Positions 50,495-60,535 of a stretch of 64,000 bases of DNA are shown piece after piece (the first letter of the stretch is position 1; every line of letters begins with the position of its first letter). The position numbers were made by a program, and so were the translations under genes. The DNA is from Blepharisma japonicum (taxonomy: Eukaryota > Ciliophora > Heterotrichea > Heterotrichida > Blepharismidae), in assembly GCA_949751835.1 (NCBI GenBank), contig CATKHK010000088.1, positions 1 through 64,000 on the forward strand, in the 5' to 3' direction. Under the pieces are notes generated by a model, which was not told where the DNA came from, ran no database searches, and worked only from the letters and a program-made list of their open reading frames with translations.

Positions 50495-51274
50495 CTATTT
50501 TTTTGAAAATTCTTCACAGTAGAATTTATAAGTAGCAGTGGCTGTATAATATTCATTTTTCACTTTGACAGGTTTATATCCATCTTCATAGATTCTAACT
50601 GGAGCATTTTGATCATATAAAGTTGATGTCTTTTTATGATGACATGCCTTTAATTTTAAAGCACTCGTAACACTTTCATTTTCTCGAAAATTATCATCAA
50701 TTAATTTGACTGAAGATACATAAATACAGAATTCCTCGCCTTCATCGTCTTCAGCAAATATATATAAGTTCATTTTATTGCGGTTCATCCCAAGAATTCC
50801 TGGCTTTTCTCCTTCAATTTGATAGTTTTTAGAAACCTGAGTGCATGCAATTATTCCAGAGCTGGTGCCAAATTTAGACTGATGCTCTATTACTTTTCCA
50901 ATTAGCTCTCTAGCTATAGTTTCAGGATTTTGGAGGTAAAATAGTTGAGGAAGCAAAATTTTACGCTTCAAGGTCGGGGCGTCTGGAATGGGAGGAAAAT
51001 CATGCTCTTTAGGCACTGGGTACTCATAATGAGGATCTTGGCCATCAATCTCATATCTGACTGATTTATATGTAAAAGGATTTTCCTCATGCCAGCTTTC
51101 TAAATATTCATCCCAATCTTCTTTAAGATTTTCATTCCATTCAGGTAAAGGAGCTGAAATTTTTGGCTTTGAAGTGTATTGGTCTTTTACTTTCTCAAAA
51201 TCTTTGAAAAATTCTTTAATCTCAGTATTTAGCTTTGAGGTTGAAAAAAGCCTTCTTGAGATTTTTATTAGCAT
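50495..51274 (-). CDS. Putative mitochondrial protein, possibly with a degenerate alkyladenine-glycosylase-like fold
   Basis: ATG 51274 to TAA 50495, 259 residues. The N-terminus MLIKISRRLFSTSK is basic, hydroxylated and lacks acids, as in mitochondrial presequences. Residues 40-100 are acidic and aromatic (EDWDEYLESWHEENPFTYKS). From about 105 the order LPQLFYLQNPETIARELIGKVIE, then SGIIACTQV, then GILGMNRNKMNLYIF and EEFCIYVSSVKLI echoes alkyladenine DNA glycosylase (FF-x-PA-x-LAR-x-LLG-x-V, then RIVETEAY, then RN-x-x-MF...LYVY...FCMN). The catalytic Glu/Tyr segment is not kept. It may instead be a lineage-specific mitoribosomal or other organelle protein. I am confident in the gene and unsure of the family. 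Confidence 0.75.
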   Translation of the reverse strand: MLIKISRRLFSTSKLNTEIKEFFKDFEKVKDQYTSKPKISAPLPEWNENLKEDWDEYLESWHEENPFTYKSVRYEIDGQDPHYEYPVPKEHDFPPIPDAPTLKRKILLPQLFYLQNPETIARELIGKVIEHQSKFGTSSGIIACTQVSKNYQIEGEKPGILGMNRNKMNLYIFAEDDEGEEFCIYVSSVKLIDDNFRENESVTSALKLKACHHKKTSTLYDQNAPVRIYEDGYKPVKVKNEYYTATATYKFYCEEFSKK

Positions 51275-51706
51275 AATCGAAAGTAATTTAAAATGAAGAA
51301 GCAGATGAAGATTTACTATAATTCATACGAGGAATGGTCTATTTTAATATAATTATTTTTGCGGAGCTATGGCTAATAATTCTGAAATAATTATTACATG
51401 ATAGACAAAAAATTAGTAAAAAATTAAATATAAAAGGATTAATTAAACTTATAAATCTCTGATTTGATTTGTTTATTTTCATCAATAGAAATACTTTTAA
51501 GAGTCTTTTTATATAATTTACATTTAAAATCTAAATGCAGCTATATATTAAAAATTTTAATTCTATATAAAGCGTTTTATTAATAAAATCTTATTTCATG
51601 ATCATAAGATTTAATATTTGACTAAGTCTCATTCTAAATATAATAAGTCTTGCTCTTTAGTATAGAACTTAATAAAATTTAATCAAATAAAAATTTGTAA
51701 AAAGAT
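51275..51706. other. Gap upstream of the mitochondrial-protein gene
   Basis: About 430 nt, AT-rich; promoter side of the gene at 50495 and 3' side of the tRNA. No gene seen. Confidence 0.55.
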
Positions 51707-51776
51707 GTCGGTACTGGGAATCGAGCCCAGGTACTTACGGCCACAACGTAAGATTCTACCACTAAACTATACCGAC
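51707..51776 (-). tRNA. tRNA-His (GUG)
   Basis: Minus strand folds into a full cloverleaf of 70 nt: acceptor GTCGGTA pairing with TACCGAC, D arm with AGTGGTAGAA, anticodon stem TTACG/CGTAA closing the loop TTGTGGC with anticodon GTG (His), and T arm CTGGG-CTCGATT-CCCAG. Box A (TAGTTTAGTGG) and box B (GGCTCGATTCC) are both present for RNA polymerase III. No intron, and CCA is not encoded. The extra G at position -1 of tRNA-His is normally added after transcription. Confidence 0.96.
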
Positions 51777-52341
51777 GACTGAGTTTTCTTGGAATAATGG
51801 ATTTATATAGTTCCTGGAAAATTCATAATATATTGATTTTGTAACTCAGCCAAAAATTAAGTCAGTTTAGAACTATTTAATATATATTATGCATTTCTTT
51901 CAGAAATGAACATCTGAAGGATATTTCTATAATAGAGTAGCTGGAAGTGGTAATCTTAAAAAGCATATTTAACTCAGTTAAAATTAACGAAGAAATAAGT
52001 GAAAGTTAAATTTAGAAGCACATGTCCTACAGTATTTTTTACTAGGCATATACAGAAAGGATTTGCATCAATTGTCCGAAGATTACTAAGATTTAATTAA
52101 AAAAGCTTTAGAAGGATAGAAAATATTCGAGATAGACTGAAAAGGATAAAAACTAAGAAATATTATTTCAGATAAAAGCCCCTGTAATATGCTATTTAAT
52201 TTTTTATATTTATTTCGCTATTATAATAAAGTTTTTAAATTTAAATACTCAGAGTCTTTTACTGTAATTTGTTTCTGAATTTAAGACAATTTTCTTATCT
52301 AGTGATTTTAAAATTTAAAACATATTAGAATTTAAAATTAA
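51777..52341. other. Gap with possible coding relics
   Basis: About 565 nt. A 27-codon stretch at 51890-51973 (+) reads MHFFQKWTSEGYFYNRVAGS then GNLKKHI, and near 52060-52150 there is EDY-x-DLIKKALEG with stops. They look like decayed coding sequence rather than random AT-rich DNA, but are too short to assign. Confidence 0.35.
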
Positions 52342-52737
52342 ATGGATTTTAAAAGCAAAATAGAAGGGGCTATTGTATGGTATTCATCTTGCTTATTGGC
52401 TTTAGATAGCTATAAGCTTAGCTTAAAAAGCATAAAAGACGTAGTAGATGTGCTGAACAATAGGCATTCTGAAGTTTTTATACTCTCCTTAGACAGCTGC
52501 TGAATAGATGATAGATATGTTGAAGAATTACTTAAACTTAAAAACATATGGGTCATTCATTTTGGCGATAATTTAATAAGTGAAAAAGGTATCGAAATGC
52601 TTTTTAACTCAAAAATTTGTGACGTTTATACTGAGTTTCAAATAGATAAGGACTATGGAAAAAAGATCGGTAGATGTGAACGCAGAACGGCGAATGAAGT
52701 TAAGAAAAAAGAAAAAAAAAACTGTGTAATTTTTTAG
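52342..52737 (+). CDS. Small LRR-like protein with C-terminal CaaX prenylation box
   Basis: ATG 52342 to TAG 52735 with one TGA-Trp (SLDSCWIDDRY), 131 residues. The middle (EVFILSLDSCWIDDRYVEEL, LKLKNIWVIHFGDNLISEKG) has two or three leucine-rich repeats of the RI/LRR type. The last 35 residues are basic (KKIGRCERRTANEVKKKEKK) and end in CVIF, a CaaX box preceded by a polybasic stretch, the arrangement of membrane-targeted prenylated proteins. The Phe at the X position suggests geranylgeranylation. It could be an adaptor at a membrane. A short lone LRR protein could also be the surviving end of a larger gene, but start, stop and tail all look purposeful. Confidence 0.75.
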
Positions 52738-53251
52738 CATATTTTAATGATATAATTGCAAATGTAAGGCATTCTTAAAGAACATCATCTATTTTGCAAA
52801 GCTTAAAAAATAGATTATTATTATTATTATAATTTAGAAGTTTGATATCCTACCCAATCTCGAATAAGCAACGGATCTGATATCTTAAAAATCATTTTCC
52901 AGTGAAATCCTTAGGTTTTTAGCCTTATATTATTAGATTAGCCCAGCTGGCCTTTATTTGGCAGCATTTAAAAATCAATTTTTTCATATCATTTAACGGC
53001 TATCATCCTTATTGTAAAATTAATTTTAGGCTCTTTGCTTTGAAACTAATTTAATGCTCTTCATCAACTCTATAATTAAATAATACAATTTAAGAGGACG
53101 ATAATTTCCTTTTAAAAATAAATGCGTCTTCAATTTGTATAAACAGCACTTTTGTGCATAAATTGATGCAGAATTTCATCCAAAATAATTCTATTTCTCA
53201 CATAAACAATTTCAATCGTTTTTTCCATTATTAAAAATATTAATTATCTAT
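52738..53251. other. 3' flank of the cysteine-rich array, duplicated
   Basis: No gene. The part at about 52855-52930 (GGATCTGATAT...CCAGTGAAATCCTTAGGTTTTT) resembles 57318-57370 (GGATCTGATGT...CCAGCGAAATCCTTTATTTTTT). Both lie downstream (minus-strand sense) of related cysteine-rich copies, so the flank was duplicated with the genes. Confidence 0.55.
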
Positions 53252-55809
53252 CTAAAACGCTGAAAGCGCAATCGGAATAACAAAAATAATCCAAGTAAAT
53301 GTCAAAATATAAGCTCCACTGTCCCTATCTCTGCATCTTTCGTTAGCAACAGAAAATTCTTGTTTCGGATTTGTGCAATTACAAGTTCCATCTTCATTAT
53401 TCGTCATATGATCTGGATCAAAACAAGTTGTACAGGTCTTGGCATCGGTGCATACATCACATCTTTCTCCACAGGCTAAGCATTCCTTGGTATCCACATT
53501 TACATACTGATGGCTTGGGCACTCACATAAATGTGTATTTGGATTAAATTCTTGATATTGGAATGCACAGGCGCACTCCCCAATATCATTTTTAGTCATT
53601 GTAGGATCCCAACATTGGTCACATTCAGTGGCTGATGAGCATGCTTCACAATTTGAAGGACAGCCAGTGCATGAATTAGTCTGTGTGTTATTGAAAAGTC
53701 CACTATTGCAGACACACATTCCTTCAATGTCAAAAATTGCGGATTTCGTTATACAGTTGCAAACGCCGGCTACTAATTGGGTGTTATGCTGGTCAATACA
53801 ATTTTTACAAGTTTTTGCTGATGAACATTCTACACAGCCAAAGGAGGAAGCACAAGAAAGGCAGATTTTGTTACTGCTCAAGTAATAGCCAGTAGAACAT
53901 ACATTACAATTACCCTTGGAGTCACAATCTTCACAGCCTGCAGCACAAGGAACACAGCTGTTATTGCTCATATAATACCCAGTATTGCATAAACATGTGC
54001 CAGAGCTAGGATTTAAATTGGAATTAGGATCTACGCAGGAACAAGTGCTTGTGTCGGATTTAAAGCTGTGCCAGTGATACATGCAGTGCATTGAGTAGCT
54101 GAAGTATTGCATTTAGAGCACGGAGGTGAGCATGCTTGACAATTTTGCTTATTCAGCCAATATCCATCTATACACCCCTGGCATATATTAGTTCAAGTAC
54201 ATACGTTGCAAGGAGAGACGCAAGGCATACACAATCCTTCTTTTGAGTAATATCCTGAATTGCATTGACAAGTAAGAGATTTAATATCAAAATACGCATT
54301 AGGACTTCTGCATGTGCAAACCCCTTTATTTAAGCTCATATTACTACTATCATAACAATCCGTACATTTCGTCGCTGAACCTGAACAAGTTTCGCATGGT
54401 ATTTGGCACGGAAAGCATTTATCCCCATTCAGATAGTTCCCAACAATGCATGCTGTACAACTAGTCGCTGAATTTGTGCACCAAAGACAAGGCTCTTGAC
54501 ATAAATAGCAAGTATTCTCACTCAGATAATACCCTACAAGGCATTGATTACAGCTACTCGCTGTGCACAAAGTACAAGGAGATTCGCATCGAGAACAAGT
54601 AGACCCATTTAAAAAATAGCCGTCATAGCAGGTTTCACAAATAGTTGCTGAATTTTGTGAGCATGTTTTACATGGTGATACACATTGAGAGCAATATACT
54701 CCATCGACTAAAAAATAGCCTGGCTTACATGTACATAGAAGAGTTTGTGTATTAAAATAAGCGTTTGTATCAGCACATTCGCAGCTTCCTTGTATTAGTA
54801 TCATACGATTGGCGTTATAGCATGAAGTGCACATAGTAGGAGAATAAGTGCATGTAACGCATGGCGGGGTGCATGCAGTACAAGTGCCTTGATAATTAAC
54901 GAAGTCCTGATTGCATCAGCACGTATTTGAAGCAGTATTGAAAAATGCATTTGGATCGGTGCATTTACAAGTGCCTGCATTGTTTGACATATGATTGGGA
55001 TCATAACAAGCTGTGCAAAATGTGGGATTTTCAGAACATTTTTCGCATGGTGGAGTACAAGTTAGACTGCAAACTCCGTCATTTAAGGAAAACCCCTCTT
55101 CACAATCGGTGCAGGTTCCATCTTCATTATTGCAAGCTGAACAGCCAGCCATCCCAATCCGACAAGCTCCGAGGAATTTTACTATTTTTATTTCTCTCCC
55201 TTTTGCTAAAACTTCAAATATTTCACTTAGCAGCACTTTTCTTTCCTCATCTCTACCTTTATATAAAGCATTAGCGATTGCAATACAAAGTTCTTTTGCC
55301 TGTGAAAGCTCATCAAGCTCAATTAGCTTTTCAGAATTTACTTCTAAAGCTATAGACTTGATGTATTTATTTCCACTTTCCTCACATATTTTTGAGGTGA
55401 AAATTCCACCTTTTTCTTTATTGCTGATAGCAAATATTGCGATATCTGCTTCATAATTTTGGATTTGAGAAATCTGATTGAACAGGATATCTGAACATTG
55501 ATTATTGGCGGCAAGACTAAGCTTGCCTTCTAGAGGCTTAGTAAGTAGTAAATCAGAAATAATTTTAGCTGAAGCAGCAAAGGCTGACTGTATGAGTTTT
55601 GTGGCTTCTGGATTACTGAAGGATTCCTCGATCACTTTAGTATGAATTCTCAAAGGCTTGTACAGGCGATTTTGTTGTTGAAATTCAATAAGCGATTTCA
55701 AGGCAAATTGAGAGTTGCCTTCAAAGCTTTTAGCGCTAAGGTTGGATGAAACACATGCGTAGCTGAGGATTAAGAGTCAGCAGGCCCAAATGGAATTTCC
55801 TCCAAACAT
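53252..55809 (-). CDS. Secreted cysteine-rich surface-type protein with leishmanolysin-like N-terminal part, frameshifted
   Basis: ATG 55809 (MFGGNSIWACWLLILSYACV) opens with a signal peptide that includes a TGA-Trp. About 60-215 is the N-terminal domain (YKPLRIHTKVIEESFSNPEA...ADIAIFAI), followed by CxxC/GYY-type repeats of furin/GF-receptor style (SPCTLCTAS, CNQCLVGYYLSENTCYLCQ, CETCYDGYFLNGSTCSRC). The frame runs with TGA-Trp (54918-54916, 54195-54193) to TAG near 54022, and the repeats go on in another frame from about 54068 (SDTSTCSCVDPNSNLNPSSG) to TAA at 53252. The mismatch falls in GTALN-x-DTSTC. The end is a hydrophobic tail (ILTFTWIIFVIPIALSAF) fitting a GPI signal or membrane anchor. 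Either a recent loss-of-function frameshift or a base error. Confidence 0.8.
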
Positions 55810-57714
55810 TTTATTATGCTATAGTAATAGAGGAAATAAAGGCTTATATCGATTTTAATGGATAATCAAATGATGGATTAAATAAAATTATTAGCCAAAC
55901 ACAATAAAAATAGGATGCCTCATCTCCTTTCTACATTTCCCTTTCTACAATTCTGATTAAAAATGGAACCACATTAAAAGATTATTTATTAAATTTTTAT
56001 TTTCTTTATCAAGTTATTTCTATAATAATACAAAAAATATCCTTATTAATAAATTTTCTTGAAAAGCACCCACATCATTTCTTAAGTGGAATCCCCCTTC
56101 TTATATTTTGTTTCAAGCTATCTTGCTCTGCTTTCTAGAGGATATTTAATATAAATCTAAAGATGATCTAATAGTAATCAGCTCAAATAAATTTTATTAT
56201 AATCATAAATTGAAATTTTTATCTCACATATAACGTTTTAATAATATTCTCTTTTTTGCTTTTATAAAATTTTAATAGTAAATATGTATTTTTCAAGTTT
56301 ATTAATTGGACTTACCTTTTTGCAATGACGAGCATCATAAGGTATCAAAATAATTCCTATCTGCTTATTCTTATATAAGGTATTAGGGCTTTAATTTATA
56401 AAAAAAAATGTTTAGAATTCGATGATAAAATCAAAAGAATTGACTATAGCGAATCAAAATTTTTTGGTTTACCACTTTTGCTGTGTCATTTCTTCACACC
56501 CATTTGAATGCTCTATTTATTTTTCTTCTTGACTTCCTCTTATTTTTTTGTAAGAAAAATTGGTAAGTTTTAATTCTAAAATTTAAAATATTAATTACTT
56601 TGTTTTTAAAGCCTATTATCATATAATTTTTATTCAATAAGCTTTAAACTATCAGTTATGAATACATAGCATATAATTTCTCCAGATTCTAAAAGTTTTA
56701 TGAATGAATTAGCTGTATAATTGATGAATTTGATGCATCGCAAGTATTAAAAATACACAGATTTTTGCATTTTATAGTTTTTGAATTAAATTATTCAAAT
56801 TTCAGTCTTTAGTTTAATTTTTGACTTAATCTATTTAATTCTTTCTGTTCAGTCCGCTCTTTAATCATTATGATAATATGATTTTTAAATGCATCGTTTT
56901 TATTCAAAAAGAAAAATCCTTGCAAATACCAACAGATTGACTTAGAAAATGCTCATATTTGTTAGATATTAAAGTAGAAAGGCTGTCTATAAAATCTGAA
57001 TTAAATTTAAGACATTGATTTTACTATAAAACTTGATCAAATCATAAGTGTCGCATTTATTAAAACAAATTTAACACATAAAATTTATTTTTCATAAATC
57101 CCCAATATATGCATTTTTCACAGAATCTTAGAATTTATTTGTCTATCAGGCTGCTAAATTTGCTTAGTTTGGATGAGGGTCTCATTCTCTACTATGTTGG
57201 TTAATCTCTAAGGAAAATAAGTCGAAAATGTTTGCGAGTATGAATTAAATTTCCAATAATTCACGAATTTTCAATGAATTTCTATATCTTTTCTAGTTAA
57301 TAAAACGAAGATAAATTATGGATCTGATGTATTTAGGCATTTATCCAGCGAAATCCTTTATTTTTTCAGCTACTATTTGATCAGTCTCCTTGATTTTTTG
57401 ATTGCAAGTTTTCGCAATTCTAATTTCTTTCAAAAATTTATCTAAACATTTTTTTGATACTGCTAATAGGTTCAATGCTTCTTTATCACTCTGATAAGGT
57501 CTTATGCCAAAATATCAGGGCGAAAATTTTCCTTTCAATTTGAGATATGTCTTCAACTCTAGTAAAAATATAAATAATATCATTTTAAAGTTCAAATCGA
57601 TACAATATGCATAATTCTGCTCAAAATAATTCAATTTCTGCTCTCTATAGACCACCTTTCTTTGAATTTACATAATTCCAAAAATTATCATAAAATATTA
57701 ATGATTCAACATAA
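55810..57714. other. Large gene-free stretch within the cysteine-rich array
   Basis: About 1.9 kb, AT-rich, with no frame, tRNA or snRNA that I recognise. The end (about 57300-57714) matches the flank at 52850-53251. The rest holds nothing I can support. Confidence 0.5.
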
Positions 57715-58480
57715 AGTGCTGAAAGCCTTAGCGATAAGAAAAACGATACAAAAATATCAAGCTATAAGCTTCGCTGCTACTATCCCTACACCTTTGATTT
57801 GGCTTCAGAAAATTCTAGAACTCGTGCAATTATAAGTTCCATCTTCATTATTTGTCATATGATCTGGATCACATTAAAGTGTAAAAGTCTTGACATCATA
57901 TATACGCTGCGTTCTACTCCACAAACTGAGCATTCTTGGCTGTTAAATTCACATATTGATGGCTTGGGCACCAACATAAATGTGTATTTGGACTAATTTA
58001 TTGATATTGAAAAGTGTAGCTAATTTTCCAGCTGTTCTTTTAGTCATTTGTAGAATCCCAACATTGATCACATTCAGAGGCTAACGTGCATACTTCACAG
58101 TTATAAGGGCAAGCAACACAAGTATCGGTCTCAGCATTTTTAAAGTCTACCATAGCAAGCACATATTCTTCAGTGTTAAGTACAGCTGCTTTAGTGATGA
58201 AAGTACAAACCAACCAACTAATTGATCATTATGCTAATCAAAGCAGTTTTCACAAGCTGCTGTTGACCTACATTCCTCACAGTCAAGAGACACAATAAAC
58301 ACAGACTTTGCTTATAATTAAGTAAAAGCCTATGCTTTGCAATTGCCATTCAAGCCACAGTCCTCACAGCCTGATGCACAAGCAACACGTCTGAATAAAA
58401 TCCATAATAACATTCACACGATGATGAAGTTGCATTAAATTCAGCATTTTTAAGGTAGATCATGATAAAGTTAAAAAAAT
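57715..58480 (-). pseudogene. Fossil of a cysteine-rich gene (3' half)
   Basis: On the minus strand the order matches the last 250 residues of the genes at 53252 and 59010: the tail corresponding to ALSAF, the segment before it, CNCT, DPDHMTNN, HLC-CP, the QCWD block near 58050, and a C-rich run to 58430 with the same spacing. Many stops and small gaps break it, and the N-terminal two thirds are absent. It is much more eroded than the two neighbouring copies, so it is an older duplicate. Confidence 0.85.
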
Positions 58481-59009
58481 AAGTGAAATTTGAATCATAA
58501 AACCCCATCTTAAAGATGCAGAGAATTAAATTTGGAAAAAATTTACAATATAATGAAGTATTTTAATTGCTTTATTATATTCTTTTATACATCGAAAAAC
58601 AATTGCTTCATGCAGTGGTATAAAAACTATAATATCAAATCTTAAGCAATTTTAGGTGCCTTTTCATACATATCAAACCTTTCTGGCATTTAAAATCTGA
58701 TTTATTTGTATATTTATATGTCAAAAGAGATTTGCATATCGAAAAGTTTCTGAAAAATCTAATTCAAGAGAAATTCAACCTAATTGCACTGTTTCTTCTA
58801 CCATGCACTTGCTAGTGGATTTACTAGTCTCGTCTTCATCTTTGCAGCTGCATTAAATATTTGCTATTCAAACTGTTGTAATGCTCTTACCAACTTGTAT
58901 GTAACATTTGTGCTTAATAATATGCTACATGATTCTCTTTATTGCTCTAAATCATTCTTTTAAAAATTACATTACCCTCAAGCCTATCTTAAAAATATTA
59001 ATTATCTAT
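58480..59009. other. Gap with a second fossil fragment
   Basis: About 530 nt. Bases 58775-58870 resemble 60585-60670, the last 30 residues and tail of the gene at 60536 (CCTAATTGCACTG, CTCGTCTTCATC, CAGCTGCA blocks in the same order), so a remnant of a further copy lies here. Elsewhere nothing. Confidence 0.5.
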
Positions 59010-60484
59010 CTAAAACGCTGAAAGCGCTATTGAAATCACCAAGACGATCCAAGTAAATGCCAAGCCATAAGCTCCGCTGTCACTGTCTCTACACTTTTCA
59101 TTAGCAAGAGAAAATTCTTGTTTAGCACTCGTGCAATTACAAGTTCCATCTCCATTATTTGTCATGTGATCTGGATCAAAACAAGTTGTGCAGGTCTTGG
59201 CATCAGTGCATAGACTGCATCCTTCTCCACAATCTGAGCATTGTTTGCCAGCTACATTTATATACATATGGGTTGGGCACTCACATAAATGTGTATTTGT
59301 ATTGAAGTCTTGATTTTGGAATGGACAGGTGCAAACCCCAGTTGCACTTTTAGTCATTGTAGTATCCCAACATTGGTCACATTCAGTGCCTGATGTACAT
59401 AATTTGCATTCAGAAGGACAAGCAACACAACTATCGGTATCAGTATTATTGAAAAATCCACCATTGCAGGTGCACATTCCTTCAGTATTAAATATAGCTC
59501 CTTTAGTCATGCAAGTACAAACGCCCTTTTCTAAATTAGTATTATACTCGTCAACGCATTTTTCGCAAACCGTTGCTGACTCACATTCCTCACAACCGGA
59601 AATGCAGGCAACACAAACTTGGTTAGCGTTTAAATAGTAGCCGATAGAGCATATATTGCAGTCTCCTTTAGAATCACAATCTTCGCAGCCTACTGCACAA
59701 GCAACACAGTTATTATTGCTTGAATAATATCCAGGGTCGCATTCACACGATGATGTAGTTACATTAAATTCAGCATTTTTATCATTGCAGATACATTCAT
59801 TATTAACAAGTTTTAATTCTATATCGTCCACACAGGATTGGCATGTTTCAGCAGTTCCAGAGCATGTTGCGCATGGCGACTCACATTGTGAACATTCAGT
59901 ATTACCATCTTCAAGGAAATATCCAGGTACGCATGTTTCACAAACAGTAGCTGCTCCTATACAAGTTTCACATGGACTAATACAAGGCTGGCAAATATTT
60001 GCTGCATCTGCATAGTATCCTATATTGCAAACACATATTTTTTGGTTTGGATCAAATGTAGCATGGATAGATATGCATTGACAGTTTCCTCCACTTAAAT
60101 CCATATTACTAGAGTCATCACATGAAAGACAAGTGGTTGCTGATTCAGAACATGTAGCACATGGCGATGTGCAAGCAATACACAAGCCATCTTGATTAAA
60201 ATAGCCATCGGCACAGGAAGTACAATTTGAGGCAATGACATCGCATGTGGCACATTCTGTGTCACAGCTTGTACAAATGTTATCAAATTCGAAATATTTT
60301 GGATTGCAGATGCATGCATTTTCACTTGCTTCATAAGAAGCATTTGGATCTTTACATTCACAAGTGCCAGCTACAACTTCTAAGAAGGTATCTATACAAG
60401 TAAGACAAAAAGTTGTAGTTGTTTCGCAACTTGCACAAGGAGATTGGCAAGCAATGTAGCCTAGAAATTACTTTTAAAAATTCC
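59010..60484 (-). CDS. Cysteine-rich repeat protein lacking its 5' end
   Basis: Open on the minus strand from about 60484 to TAA 59010 (roughly 490 residues), all cysteine-rich repeats (CQSPCASCETTTTFCLTC, CETCVPGYFLEDGNTECSQC, CDQCWDTTMTKSATGVCTC) and a hydrophobic C-terminal tail (GLAFTWIVLVISIALSAF). Upstream there is an in-frame TAA and no ATG, signal peptide or N-terminal domain. The nearest neighbour upstream is the stop of the next gene, about 50 nt away. No 15-nt intron explains the missing start. It is best read as a 5'-truncated duplicate; the repeats themselves have stayed open, so truncation may be recent or the copy may serve as a gene-conversion donor. Confidence 0.7.
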
Positions 60485-60535
60485 ATCAAAAATTCCATCT
60501 TCTTAGAAACAAATTATCTAGTTATAATTAGTTAT

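Noticed and set aside
54040-54120. Programmed frameshift in the 53252-55809 gene
   Set aside because: No slippery heptamer or Euplotes-like AAA-TAA context is visible; a plain mutation or read error is simpler.
59010-60534. Joining the 59010 copy to the 60536 gene as one protein
   Set aside because: The 60536 gene ends in a hydrophobic tail and TAA; the downstream frame has an in-frame TAA of its own before the repeats, and no intron signals bridge the two.
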